DNA of 46,452 nt from Streptomyces sp. SID10853 (GCF_010548145.1 NZ_JAAGLN010000027.1:1-46452), one strand, 5' to 3'; counted from the stretch's first letter, positions 16,294 through 24,821 are shown. Numbers and translations: made by a program. The notes: generated from the sequence alone by a model not told the origin.

Positions 16294-17379
16294 TCAGCGG
16301 CGGGCTTCGATCCTCATGTCGCCGCGGGTCAGTGCGCGGGTCGTGTCGCGGGCGAGTACGTCGTGCGGGAAGCCGAGTTCGATCGCTCCGGCCTCGTCCA
16401 GGCGGGCCAGCTGGGAGGCGGTGAAGTCGACGTCGAGGGCGCCCAGGTTGTCCTCCAGCTGCGCGGCGGTGCGGGCGCCGATGACCGGGGCCGTCACGCC
16501 CGGGTTCTGCAGCGTCCAGGCCAGCCCGGTCTGTGCGGGGGTGCGGCCCAGCTCGGCGGCGACCTCCTTCACGACATCCACGATGGCGAGACTGCGTTCG
16601 GTGAGCGCGCCGTTGGCGATGGTGACGCTCCTGCGGGTGCCGTCGGCGGTCACGGTGCGCCCTTCGACCCCTTCGCCGTCCGCCGCGGTCAGGTCGTGAC
16701 GGCTGTACTTGCCGGTGAGCACCCCGCCGGCCAGCGGCGACCACGGGATCACCCCCAGCCCCATCTCGCGCGCCATCGGGATCAGGTCACGCTCCCCGGT
16801 CCGCTCGATCAGGTTGTACTCGATCTGCAGCGCGACCAGTGGCGACCAGCCGCGCAGGTCGGCGATCGCCTGCATACGCGACACCTGCCAGGCCGGGGAG
16901 TTGGAGATCGCCACGTACAGGACCTTGCCCTGCCGGACCAGATCGTCCATGCCGCGCAGGATCTCCTCGACCGGCGTCGTGAAGTCCCACAGGTGCAGAT
17001 AGAGCAGATCGATGTAGTCCGTATTCAGCTGCCGCAGGCTGGTTTCCACCGAAGCGAACAGGGTCTTACGGTGATTTCCCCCGGAATTCGGATCGCCGGG
17101 CCTGCGCAGCGTCGAGTATTTCGTGGCCAGTACCAGGCTTTCGCGGTTGTCACGGGTGAATTCACCCAGCAGACGCTCGGAGCTGCCATTGGTGTACGTG
17201 CTCGCGGTGTCGATGAAGTTACCGCCGCGCTCCACGTAGAGGTCGAACAGTTTCCGCGCCTCGTCCTGCTCGGCGCCCCAGCCCCATTCGGTGCCGAAGG
17301 TCGCCGCGCCCAGTGCCAGCGGTGAGACCCGCAGCCCGGAGCGGCCCAGCAGCCGGTAGCTGTCGAGGGTGAGCGACAT
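16294..17379 (-). CDS. Aldo/keto reductase
   Basis: A 361-residue NADPH-dependent oxidoreductase of the AKR superfamily, with a TIM-barrel fold. Catalytic tetrad: Asp in NFIDTASTYT, Tyr in the same segment, Lys in LVLATKYSTL, and His in LLYLHLWD. The C-terminal VIGARTAAQLEDNLGAL binds the cofactor phosphate. ATG at 17379 has AGGAGG at 17384-17389; an upstream in-frame start at 17415 is not needed. The divergent MmyB-type regulator gene at 17514 is a common partner for such reductases and probably controls it. The physiological carbonyl substrate is unknown. Confidence 0.93.
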   Translation of the reverse strand: MSLTLDSYRLLGRSGLRVSPLALGAATFGTEWGWGAEQDEARKLFDLYVERGGNFIDTASTYTNGSSERLLGEFTRDNRESLVLATKYSTLRRPGDPNSGGNHRKTLFASVETSLRQLNTDYIDLLYLHLWDFTTPVEEILRGMDDLVRQGKVLYVAISNSPAWQVSRMQAIADLRGWSPLVALQIEYNLIERTGERDLIPMAREMGLGVIPWSPLAGGVLTGKYSRHDLTAADGEGVEGRTVTADGTRRSVTIANGALTERSLAIVDVVKEVAAELGRTPAQTGLAWTLQNPGVTAPVIGARTAAQLEDNLGALDVDFTASQLARLDEAGAIELGFPHDVLARDTTRALTRGDMRIEARR

Positions 17380-17449
17380 CGTGTCCTCCTGCGCTTGTGA
17401 TCCGTTGTCGGGCACAAGTCTCCGAGCGCAGGGGGGCCGGGATAAGGGA

Positions 17450-17460
17450 AGGAATTTCCT
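17450..17460. promoter_or_regulatory. Palindrome AGGAATTTCCT in the AKR/regulator divergent promoter
   Basis: An 11-bp palindrome with a central T lies midway between the divergent start codons at 17379 and 17514. It is the clearest symmetrical element there and could be the operator for the adjacent MmyB-type regulator. At this length chance occurrence is possible. Confidence 0.35.
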
Positions 17461-17513
17461 GGGAACGCCAGTCCTACCCTGCCGGTACGGGACAGCCCTT
17501 ACGCTCGGACGTC

Positions 17514-18344
17514 ATGACCCGCACCGTGGACGCGACACAGGAGCTGGCCGCCTTCCTGCGGACCCGGCGCGAACGTCTGGACCCGCACGCTTTCGGCCTG
17601 CCGTCCCGCCGGCAGTCCCGGCGGACCCCGGGACTGCGCCGCGAAGAGGTCGCCGAGCTGGCCGGGGTCAGCGTCGACTACGTCGTACGGCTGGAACAGG
17701 GCCGCGGCCTGCGGCCTTCGGCGGACGTGGTGGAGGCGCTGGCCGGGGCGCTGCGCCTGGCCCCCGCCGAACGCGCCTACCTCTTCGACCTGGCCCAGCA
17801 GCGCCCCCGCAACGCCGACCCGCTCGCCACCGCCGCGGCGCCGCCGCTGGCCCGGCTGGTCGACGACCTGTCGCCGCTGCCCGCCATGCTGATGAATCAC
17901 CGCTACGACATCCTGGCCTGGAACGGTGAAATGGCGAGGCTGCTGGTGGATTTCGGCGCCCTGCCGCCGGCGCAGCGCAATTCGATGTGGCTGTGTCTGA
18001 TGCACCCCGAGGTGCGTGAGTTCTACGTCGACCGCGAACGTGTCGTACGGGAGGGGATCGCTCATCTGCGTGCCGCGTGGGCCGCGCATCCGGAGGACCG
18101 GGCGCTGACCGACCTCATCACCGAATTCACCACGCAGGACGAGGAATTCGCGCGCCTGTGGGCCGAGCGGGACGTCCAGGTCAACGGCCGCGGGAGCAAG
18201 CTGATCCGGCATCCTGACGCCGGCTTGATGGCAGTGCATTTCGAAGTACTGATGCCGCTCCAGGACCCGGACCAGCGATTGGTGATCTACCGCGCCGCGG
18301 ATGAGGAGAGCCGGTCGGCACTGGACCGGCTGTGCGCAGGGTGA
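17514..18344 (+). CDS. MmyB-type helix-turn-helix transcriptional regulator
   Basis: A 276-residue cytosolic regulator. An N-terminal XRE-type HTH (about 10-75) contains RRTPGLRREEVAELAGVSVD and YVVRLEQGRG. The MmyB-like ligand-binding domain (about 105-270, PAS-like, thought to bind fatty-acid-type ligands) contains PAMLMNHRYDILAWNGEMAR and WLCLMHPEVREFYVD. The ATG at 17514 fits the usual N-terminus. Members usually sit divergently from an NAD(P)H reductase they regulate, matching the aldo-keto reductase here. Confidence 0.92.
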   Translation: MTRTVDATQELAAFLRTRRERLDPHAFGLPSRRQSRRTPGLRREEVAELAGVSVDYVVRLEQGRGLRPSADVVEALAGALRLAPAERAYLFDLAQQRPRNADPLATAAAPPLARLVDDLSPLPAMLMNHRYDILAWNGEMARLLVDFGALPPAQRNSMWLCLMHPEVREFYVDRERVVREGIAHLRAAWAAHPEDRALTDLITEFTTQDEEFARLWAERDVQVNGRGSKLIRHPDAGLMAVHFEVLMPLQDPDQRLVIYRAADEESRSALDRLCAG

Positions 18345-18450
18345 TGTCGTACGGTCCCTCCGCCCGGTGTGGCCCCTCAGCCCGGTCGGCCGGCGCCGCC
18401 CGGAAACCCGCTCGCTGCCCGGGTGAGGGCGTTGATACGCTCGCCGACTC

Positions 18451-19212
18451 ATGGAAGCGAACCCGGCGGAAGCAGCCCCAGCGGAAGCGAGCCCGGCAGA
18501 CACGAACTCGGGGCACGCGAACTCGGCGCACGGGATGATCGCCGTTCCGGCGGGGTGCGTGACGCTGTCGGACCGTCGGACCCGGCGCAGCTGGCCGGTC
18601 GAGCTCGCGGCCTTCTGTCTCGCCTCGCATCCGGTCACCCAGGCGCGGTACGCAGAGGTCACCGGCGCGCGGCCGAGCACGGCGACCGGCGACCGGCTGC
18701 CCGTCGAGGGCGTTTCGTGGGGCGACGCGGTCCGGTACTGCAACGCCCTGTCCGTACGTGAGGGGCTGACACCCGCGTACCGCATCCCAGGCGACGGCGC
18801 CAGTGACGGTCACGGTCACGGCGCGGAGGGGACCGAGTGGGACGCGGCAGCCGACGGGTACCGGCTGCCGACCGAGGCCGAGTGGGAGTACGCCTGCCGG
18901 GCCGGCACGGAGGGACCGCGGTACGGGCCGCTCGACGAGATCGCCTGGCAGCGCGGCAACGCCCAGGACCGCATCCACGAAGTGGGCGGCAAGCGCCCCA
19001 ACGCGTGGGGCCTGCACGACATGCTGGGCAACGTGTGGGAGTGGTGCTGGGACCTCTACGACCCCGAGGTCTACGGCAGTTACCGGGTGCTCAGGGGCGC
19101 CGGATGGTTCGACGAGGAGTGGAGCTGCCGGGCCTCGGTGCGGCGCCGCAGCCACCCGACCTTCCGTATCGACGACGTGGGATTCCGCGTCGCGCGCTCC
19201 GTCCCGCGGTGA
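18451..19212 (+). CDS. SUMF1 (formylglycine-generating-like) domain protein
   Basis: A 253-residue protein with a low-complexity Ala/Glu/Ser N-terminus and then a SUMF1/FGE-sulfatase fold from about residue 29: HPVTQARYAEV, LPVEGVSWGDAVRYCNALS, YRLPTEAEWEYACRAG, NAWGLHDMLGNVWEWCWD, and a closing VGFRVARSV. In true formylglycine-generating enzymes two copper-binding cysteines follow the RGGSW motif. Here that segment reads LRGAGWFDEEWSCRASVRRR and lacks the pair. It is therefore more likely a non-FGE member (ligand-binding or other oxidase-like) than a sulfatase activator, and no sulfatase gene is nearby. It starts with ATG 18451, without a ribosome-binding site. Confidence 0.82.
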   Translation: MEANPAEAAPAEASPADTNSGHANSAHGMIAVPAGCVTLSDRRTRRSWPVELAAFCLASHPVTQARYAEVTGARPSTATGDRLPVEGVSWGDAVRYCNALSVREGLTPAYRIPGDGASDGHGHGAEGTEWDAAADGYRLPTEAEWEYACRAGTEGPRYGPLDEIAWQRGNAQDRIHEVGGKRPNAWGLHDMLGNVWEWCWDLYDPEVYGSYRVLRGAGWFDEEWSCRASVRRRSHPTFRIDDVGFRVARSVPR

Positions 19213-19272
19213 TCGGCTCGGCAGCGATCGGTCCCGAACAAATGGCTTACACGCGAGGGGAGTTGACCAGCC

Positions 19273-20247
19273 GTGCACGATGAGCACGATGACTTCATCG
19301 AACTCGAAGCCCTGGAGAAGGTCTTCGACGTACACCGCAAGTCCGGCTTCCTGCGCCGGGAGAAGCACCAGGTCCGCGCCGTCGACGGCATCAGCTTCCG
19401 GGTCGCCCGGGGCGAGATGGTCGGCTACATCGGCCCGAACGGTGCGGGCAAGTCCACCACCATCAAGATGCTCACCGGCATCCTCACCCCCAGCGCCGGC
19501 CGTATCAGGGTCGCGGGCCTCGACCCCTCCCGTGAGCGGACGAAGCTCGCGCAGCGCATCGGTGTGGTCTTCGGACAGCGCACCACCCTCTGGTGGGACC
19601 TGCCGCTGCGTGACTCGTACCGGCTGGCCCACCGGATGTACCGCATCCCCGACGCCCGGTTCCGCGAGAACATGGACCGCTGCGTGGAGCTGCTCGACCT
19701 CGCCGAGCTGCTGGAGGTCCCGGTACGCCAGCTCTCGCTCGGGCAGCGGATGCGGGGCGACATCGCGGCCGCGCTGCTGCACGATCCGGAAGTCCTCTAC
19801 CTGGACGAGCCGACGATCGGCCTCGATGTCATCTCCAAGGCCAAGGTCCGCGGCTTCCTGCGCGACCTGAACGCCGAGCGCGGCACCACCGTCCTGCTCA
19901 CCACACACGATCTGACCGACATCGAGCAGCTCTGCGAGCGGGTGATGGTGATCGACCACGGCCGGCTGATGTACGACGGCTCGCCCGCCGGGCTGCACGA
20001 GGTGGGCGAGAGCGAGCGGACCCTGGTGGTGGACCTGGAGCGTGAGCTGCCGCCGATCGACATCCCGGCGGCACGCAACGTCCGGGTGGAGGGCCCCCGG
20101 CAGTGGCTGGCGTTCCCGGCGTCGGCCTCGGCCGCCCCGCTCGTCGCGGCCGTCGCCGCCGCGTACCCGATGGTCGACCTCGCGGTACGGGAGCCCGACA
20201 TCGAGGCCGTCATCGCGAAGATGTACGCGGAGCGCGACGTCCCGTAG
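19273..20247 (+). CDS. ABC transporter ATP-binding protein (exporter, DrrA/CcmA-like)
   Basis: A 324-residue cytosolic ATPase. Walker A GPNGAGKSTT lies near residue 53, the signature LSLGQRMRGDIA near 156, Walker B VLYLDEPTIGLD follows at once, and the switch His is in LLTTHD. A C-terminal extension of about 80 residues is shared with exporters that pair with ABC-2 permeases of the DUF990 type. No permease adjoins it. The two orphan ABC-2 permeases at 13434-15030 on the same strand are the natural partners. GTG at 19273 follows GGGGAG with acceptable spacing. Substrate unknown. Confidence 0.92.
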   Translation: MHDEHDDFIELEALEKVFDVHRKSGFLRREKHQVRAVDGISFRVARGEMVGYIGPNGAGKSTTIKMLTGILTPSAGRIRVAGLDPSRERTKLAQRIGVVFGQRTTLWWDLPLRDSYRLAHRMYRIPDARFRENMDRCVELLDLAELLEVPVRQLSLGQRMRGDIAAALLHDPEVLYLDEPTIGLDVISKAKVRGFLRDLNAERGTTVLLTTHDLTDIEQLCERVMVIDHGRLMYDGSPAGLHEVGESERTLVVDLERELPPIDIPAARNVRVEGPRQWLAFPASASAAPLVAAVAAAYPMVDLAVREPDIEAVIAKMYAERDVP

Positions 20248-20267
20248 GCGCGCTCAGCGCCGGGCGG

Positions 20268-20298
20268 ACCCCGGCCGGCCTCGTGGCCTCCCCGGGGT
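20268..20298. terminator. Hairpin after the ABC ATPase gene
   Basis: ACCCCGG (20268-20274) pairs with CCGGGGT (20292-20298), and inner GGCC sequences can extend the structure. It sits between the convergent ATPase (stop 20247) and SGNH esterase (stop 20338) genes. Confidence 0.55.
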
Positions 20299-20312
20299 GG
20301 GCCGGATGGTGT

Positions 20313-20363
20313 CAGGCGCGGGCCGGGGCGGGCGGTGTCAGGCGCGGGCCGGGGCGGACTTGG
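20313..20363. repeat. 25-bp tandem duplication at the 3' end of the SGNH esterase gene
   Basis: The segment GGTGTCAGGCGCGGGCCGGGGCGG occurs twice in tandem. The right copy includes the TCA stop complement and the last codons (PARA) of the esterase; the left copy lies just outside it. It is a recent-looking local duplication of the gene end. Confidence 0.65.
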
Positions 20364-21555
20364 TCAGGGCGTCCAGGTCCAGGGTCATCGCCATCACGCG
20401 GTAACCGGCGTCGCTCGGGTGCAGGTGATCACCGGAGTCGTACTGGGGCCGGAGCCTGCTCGGCGCGTACGGGTCGCGCAGTGCCTTGTCGAAGTCGACC
20501 ACCGAGTCGTAGACACCGCCCGCCCTGATGGTCGCGTTGACCTGCTGGCGTACGGCCTCCAGCTGCGGGGTGACCCCCAGGTGACCGCCGAAGGGCATCA
20601 GCGTCGACCCGACCACGTGCAGCCCCCGCGCCCGTGCCTCCCGGGACAGCGTGCGCAGACCGTCGGTGATCTGCCGGGCGCTCACGTTGTGCGGCAGCCG
20701 CAGGATGTCGTTGATGCCCAGTTCGATGACCACCGACTTCACACCGGAGCGCCCGAGCGCGTCCCGGTCGAAGCGGTCGAGGCCGCTCTGCCCCAGGCCG
20801 GCGCGCAGGACGCGGTTGCCGCTGATGCCCTCGTTCAGTACGCCGTAGTGGCCTTCGAGCCGTGCGGCGAGTACGTCGGTCCAGCGCTGGTTGGTGTCCG
20901 TGGTGGAGGTGATGCCGTCGGTGATCGAGTCGCCGAAGACCACGACCGAGCCGCGGGCCTCATGGGTGAGGACGTCCACGGCGGTGAGGTAGCGCCAGTA
21001 GGGCGTCTCGACGGTGTGGCCGCCGAGGCTGGCGTACGAGACCTGCCGGGCGTGCGGGTGGTACGTGACCGGGCCGCTCGGCGACGGGGTGGTGAAGGAG
21101 ACCGTCACATTGCCGTTGCTGGGGATCGGGATGCGGGCCGCGTCGCTGATGGTCTGGCCGCCGGCCGGGATCGTGACGTAATGGCGTCCGTCGAACGTCA
21201 CCGCCTGGATGGAGCCGTCGGCCGACACGGACGCCTCGGTGACCTTCAGCGGCTGGGTGCCGAAGAGGTTGGAGAGGGTGATCCGGGCCAGCGACCCGCC
21301 GATGCTGGTGTGCACGACGTTACGGATGGTGCTCCCGGGGAGGCCGTTCGGTGTGCCCGGCTCAGGACCGACGGGCGCCGCCGACCAGGTGCCCGTCCAG
21401 GTGCCGGACGCCGGCACCCCCGACGAGACCCGGGAGGGGGCCCCGGCGGAGACCGTGGTGGCCGGTGACTTCACCATGGCGAAGATGCCAACGGAAACGA
21501 GCGTCACCACTGCCGCGAGCGTGGCGAGCAGGGCGTAACCACGGCGCCTGGTCAT
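20338..21555 (-). CDS. Exported SGNH/GDSL esterase
   Basis: A 405-residue SGNH hydrolase. The N-terminus has basic residues (MTRRR) and one hydrophobic segment (YALLATLAAVVTLVSVGIFA), a signal anchor or uncleaved signal peptide, so the enzyme acts outside. Catalytic blocks: VVVFGDSITDG (nucleophile Ser), LNEGISGNRVL, IELGINDILR, and SGDHLHPSDAGY (Asp/His). An N-terminal beta domain (GTWTGTWSAAP...IRNVVHTSIGG) is typical of Streptomyces secreted esterases of this class. ATG at 21555 follows GGAG; an in-frame start 60 nt further upstream is less likely. The substrate may be an acyl or acetyl ester. Confidence 0.9.
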   Translation of the reverse strand: MTRRRGYALLATLAAVVTLVSVGIFAMVKSPATTVSAGAPSRVSSGVPASGTWTGTWSAAPVGPEPGTPNGLPGSTIRNVVHTSIGGSLARITLSNLFGTQPLKVTEASVSADGSIQAVTFDGRHYVTIPAGGQTISDAARIPIPSNGNVTVSFTTPSPSGPVTYHPHARQVSYASLGGHTVETPYWRYLTAVDVLTHEARGSVVVFGDSITDGITSTTDTNQRWTDVLAARLEGHYGVLNEGISGNRVLRAGLGQSGLDRFDRDALGRSGVKSVVIELGINDILRLPHNVSARQITDGLRTLSREARARGLHVVGSTLMPFGGHLGVTPQLEAVRQQVNATIRAGGVYDSVVDFDKALRDPYAPSRLRPQYDSGDHLHPSDAGYRVMAMTLDLDALTKSAPARA

Positions 21556-21665
21556 GAGCGGTCGGTCTCCTCGGGAACTTGACGTGCGTCCCAGGAGTAG
21601 CTCAGGCAGGGACAATACGTACGGGGGCGGTACAGGTGCGGAATCGGGCGGAGCAGGCGGAGCTG

Positions 21666-23006
21666 ATGGAACGTACGGGCAGGGACAGAGAAGCAGGGGC
21701 CGGGCCTGGGACGGAAGGCGTCACAGGCACCGCGCCGCTGGGCTCCGTTGCCTACAGCGCGGCCGACGAGGAGAAGCGGCGCGGGGTCCGCCGGATGAAG
21801 ACGACGGCCACCGGACTTCTCCTTCTGGTCGCTCTCATTTTCGTACTCGCCACTTGGGCTTCGCACACCGGGGCCGGGTCGTGGGCCGGGTACGTCGCCG
21901 CGGCGGCGGAGGCGGGCATGGTGGGCGCGCTGGCCGACTGGTTCGCCGTGACGGCACTGTTCCGCCGGCCACTTGGCCTCCCCATTCCTCATACCGCGAT
22001 CATCCCCAACAAGAAAGACCAGCTTGGGGAGTCACTTGGTTCCTTTGTCGGGGAAAATTTTCTCTCTGAATCCGTCGTCCGGGCCAGATTGCGGGCCGTG
22101 GGCATCGGCGGCCGGCTCGGTACGTGGCTCGCGGAGCCGGAACACGCCGATCGGGTGACGGCGGAGCTGTCGACGGCGCTGCGCGGCGCGCTGACCGTGC
22201 TGCGCGACTCGGACGTGCAGGCCGTGGTCGGTGAGGCGATCACCCGCCGTGCGGAGGCCGCCGAGGTCGCACCAGGGATCGGGAAGATGCTGGAGAAGGT
22301 CGTCGCGGACGGCGGGCACCGACGGGTCGTCGACCTGGTCTGCGTCCGGGCCCACGACTGGCTGACCGTGCACTCCGACTCGGTGATGGACGCGGTGCAG
22401 GGCGGGGCGCCCGGGTGGACGCCGAGGTTCGTGGACAAGAGGATCGGCGACCGCGTCTACAAGGAGCTGCTGCGCTTCATCACGGAGATGCGCGACATGC
22501 CGGAGCACCCGGCGCGCGGCGCCCTCGACCGCTTCCTGGCGGACTTCGCGTCCGACCTCCAGTCGGACACGGACACCCGGGCGCGCGTGGAGCGCCTCAA
22601 GTCGGAGCTGGTGGGCCGCTCGGAGGTGCAGGACGTCATCGCGTCGGCGTGGTCCTCGGTCCGCACCATGATCATCTCGGCGGCGGAGGACGAGCAGAGC
22701 GAACTGCGCCTGCGCGCCCGCGCCTCGCTGCTGTCCCTGGGCGCCCGGCTGGCGACCGACACCCGGCTCCAGCAGAAGCTGGAGGGGTGGCTGGAGGACG
22801 CGGCGGTGTACGTGGTGACGACGTACCGCGGCGAGATCACGTCACTGATCTCGGACACGGTGGCGGGCTGGGACGGCGAGCAGACGTCCCGCAAGATCGA
22901 GGCGCACATCGGCCGTGACCTGCAGTTCATCAGGATCAACGGCACGGTCGTCGGCGCGCTGGCCGGTCTGGCGATCTACGCGGTGTCACACGCGCTGGGG
23001 GCGTAG
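21666..23006 (+). CDS. DUF445 family membrane protein
   Basis: About 446 residues. The N-terminal part has a span (GLLLLVALIFVLATWAS) and a GYVAAAAEAGMVGALADWFA segment followed by AVTALFRRPLGLPIPHTAII, the DUF445 hallmark. A long helical cytoplasmic or periplasmic region with repeated Arg/Glu-rich helices follows, and a C-terminal hydrophobic helix (GALAGLAIYAVSHALGA) closes it. Function is unknown. ATG at 21666 has GCGGAG upstream; a GTG at 21636 is an alternative. It is divergent from the SGNH esterase. Confidence 0.85.
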   Translation: MERTGRDREAGAGPGTEGVTGTAPLGSVAYSAADEEKRRGVRRMKTTATGLLLLVALIFVLATWASHTGAGSWAGYVAAAAEAGMVGALADWFAVTALFRRPLGLPIPHTAIIPNKKDQLGESLGSFVGENFLSESVVRARLRAVGIGGRLGTWLAEPEHADRVTAELSTALRGALTVLRDSDVQAVVGEAITRRAEAAEVAPGIGKMLEKVVADGGHRRVVDLVCVRAHDWLTVHSDSVMDAVQGGAPGWTPRFVDKRIGDRVYKELLRFITEMRDMPEHPARGALDRFLADFASDLQSDTDTRARVERLKSELVGRSEVQDVIASAWSSVRTMIISAAEDEQSELRLRARASLLSLGARLATDTRLQQKLEGWLEDAAVYVVTTYRGEITSLISDTVAGWDGEQTSRKIEAHIGRDLQFIRINGTVVGALAGLAIYAVSHALGA

Positions 23007-23020
23007 CGGGCGGGGCGCCC

Positions 23021-23115
23021 GGCGGGGCGGGGCCCGGCGGGGCGGGGCCCGGCGGGCGGCAGCCTGCGGGTGACCGCGACCGCGATCGTGACCGTGATCG
23101 TGGCCGCGCTAAGGG
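23021..23115. repeat. Short GC-rich tandem repeats downstream of DUF445
   Basis: GGCGGGGCGGGGCCC occurs in two to three adjoining copies at about 23021-23058. A second unit, GACCG(C/T)GATCGT, repeats at about 23072-23105. They fill the gap between convergent genes; no separate gene is seen. Confidence 0.5.
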
Positions 23116-23134
23116 GTGGGCTAGGCCCGGTGGG

Positions 23135-23434
23135 CTACGCCCGGCGGGCGATCGCGGTCGATGCCACGGCGACAGCACCGGCCACCGAGAACACGGCGGG
23201 CCAGGCGCCGATCTTCTTCGCGAGGGGGTGGGACCCGCCGAAGGCGGCGAGGTAGACACCGGTGAGCGCGGCGGCCTTGGCCGTACCGGCCTCCTGCTGC
23301 CACTGCCGGGCGGCGACCGCACCGGCGGCGGCGAGCGCCACACCCCCGAGGGGACGCTTCCTGGTCCAGCGGGCCACGGCGAAACCGCCGACGAGACCGG
23401 AGGCTGCTACGGCTGCTGCGGGAATCTTTGCCAT
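23135..23434 (-). CDS. Small membrane protein of unknown function
   Basis: A 99-residue, Ala-rich hydrophobic protein with about three short membrane segments (AVAASGLVGGFAVARW, GVALAAAGAVAARQW, WPAVFSVAGAVAVAS). The C-terminus is ARRA. ATG at 23434 lacks a ribosome-binding site; a TTAGCC box just upstream would fit a leaderless transcript. It is conserved-looking by amino-acid composition, but I recognise no family and the neighbours suggest no role. Confidence 0.6.
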   Translation of the reverse strand: MAKIPAAAVAASGLVGGFAVARWTRKRPLGGVALAAAGAVAARQWQQEAGTAKAAALTGVYLAAFGGSHPLAKKIGAWPAVFSVAGAVAVASTAIARRA

Positions 23435-23537
23435 GAGGACGAGGCTAATGGCGCGGATTCGGCGGCCGCTGCCGGGGTGGTGGATAGGGCAGGGGGCCCG
23501 GCGGGGGGACAGGGGCGGGGCGCAGGACAGGAGGGGG

Positions 23538-24080
23538 TCACCCCCGCCTCTGATCGCATGCCTCGGCGATGGCCGCCGTGTCCCAGTAGAACGGCCGGAC
23601 CTCGCTGATACGGCCGTCCCGCACCGTAACGGTCTGGAGGATCGGGAAGGCGACCTCCCGCCCGGTGGCGCGGGAGCGGGCCTGGATGCGGTGGAGTACG
23701 ACGAGCGGCTCGCCGAGGGGCCCGCCCGTGGCGAGGATCTCCTGCCCGGCCATCCGGAAGGACTCCCAGGTCCGGCTCATGGCACGGAAGAAGCGCGCCA
23801 TGCCCTCGTGCCCGCGCCAGGTCCCGCCGTACGGGAGCCCGGCCGCCTGGCGCAGGACGACATCGGGGGCGAAGAACGGCGCCAGGAGGCCGAAACCGGC
23901 CGTGTCCGGGCCGCCGGCGGCGAGGTAGCGGGCTTCTGCCGCGTACATGCCCTGGAGTACGGCCAGCGGTTCAGGTCCGGCTCCGGGTTCAGGTCCGGCT
24001 CCGGGTCCCGGGTCAGGACCGGGTCCGGTTTCACGTCTGGTTGCACGTCCGGATTCAGGTTCAGGTCTTGTCTGTGCCAT
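23538..24080 (-). CDS. SnoaL-like / NTF2-fold protein
   Basis: A 180-residue protein. Residues from about 40 to the end form an NTF2/SnoaL-type alpha-beta barrel: AVLQGMYAAEARYLAAGG, LLAPFFAPDVVLRQA, WRGHEGMARFFRAM, and ILQTVTVRDGRISEVRPFYW with the usual closing motif. The family contains polyketide cyclases, ketosteroid isomerases and many uncharacterised members; no function is assigned. The first ~38 residues are a Gly/Pro/Glu repeat (GPGPDPGPGAGPEPG) encoded by tandem DNA repeats at 23960-24062, so the biological start could lie further in than ATG 24080. Confidence 0.8.
   Translation of the reverse strand: MAQTRPEPESGRATRRETGPGPDPGPGAGPEPGAGPEPLAVLQGMYAAEARYLAAGGPDTAGFGLLAPFFAPDVVLRQAAGLPYGGTWRGHEGMARFFRAMSRTWESFRMAGQEILATGGPLGEPLVVLHRIQARSRATGREVAFPILQTVTVRDGRISEVRPFYWDTAAIAEACDQRRG
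23960..24062. repeat. GGTTCAGGTCCGGCTCC tandem repeats
   Basis: An 18-bp unit (GGTTCAGGTCCGGCTCCG) appears twice nearly perfectly at about 23968-24005. Progressively diverged copies containing CAGG/CGTCCGG follow toward 24062. The repeat encodes the Gly/Pro/Glu-rich head of the SnoaL-like protein. Confidence 0.65.
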
Positions 24081-24251
24081 GCCCCGAGCCTGCCGCGCCC
24101 GGCCGAACGCCGCTGGCGGCCATCGGACACCGCATCTCCCGGATGTCGACAGCGAGTTGGGAAGAGGGACGAACGCGGGACGGAAGAGGCGCGGACGCGG
24201 GACGGGCGCGGTACGGACGCGGCACGGACCGGGACGGGCACCGGCCAGGGC

Positions 24252-24821
24252 CTACCGGGGCCCCGGCTCACGGGCGGGCGCGGCCACCGCACTGTACGTA
24301 CGCCCGGCTGCGACGTACTCACCGAGCGGGCACATCCCGAAGCCGTCCACATGGACACGCCATGAGGCCCGGTTCTCGGCCTCGATGAAGGCGACCACGG
24401 CATCGGCCCGCCCCCAGGCCGCCTCGACGGCCATGCGGAACAGCCCCCTGGCCACCCCGCGCCCCCGGGCGGCCGCGTCGACCACCACCGGCCCGTACAT
24501 CAGCCAGCGCCACGCACTCAGCGGCCGCCCCTCCCACCGCAAGGAGTCCTGGGCATCGAGCAGCGCCCGGACGGGTGGCGGCGGGCTGGACAGGTCGTGA
24601 GGCGAGGACAGCGCGAGAAGCCCCACCACACCCGTCCCGTCGTCGGCGGCGACGAGCAGACGTCCGCCCCGAGCCATCGCGCTCAGGGCGGCAGCATCGA
24701 AGTGGCCCTGCACGAATCCCTGTTCGGAGCGTTGCTGCTCGGTGAGCGCATCGCGGCGGTTGGCGGCGAAGAGCGCCGCCATGGCGGGCACATCGGCCTC
24801 ATTGGCATACCGGTACTGCAT
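24252..24821 (-). CDS. GNAT-family N-acetyltransferase
   Basis: A 189-residue protein. The N-terminus YRYANEADVPAMAALFA is typical of GNAT enzymes. The acetyl-CoA loop is GPVVVDAAARGRGVARGLFR, with the V..AARGRGVAR pattern of motif A. The end, FIEAENRASWRVHVDGFGMC, corresponds to motif B. It transfers an acyl group from acyl-CoA to an unknown amine substrate. No partner gene is indicated by context. Confidence 0.85.
   Translation of the reverse strand: MQYRYANEADVPAMAALFAANRRDALTEQQRSEQGFVQGHFDAAALSAMARGGRLLVAADDGTGVVGLLALSSPHDLSSPPPPVRALLDAQDSLRWEGRPLSAWRWLMYGPVVVDAAARGRGVARGLFRMAVEAAWGRADAVVAFIEAENRASWRVHVDGFGMCPLGEYVAAGRTYSAVAAPAREPGPR

Noticed and set aside
18451..19212. True formylglycine-generating enzyme
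   Set aside because: The two copper-ligand cysteines are not at the expected place and no sulfatase is nearby.
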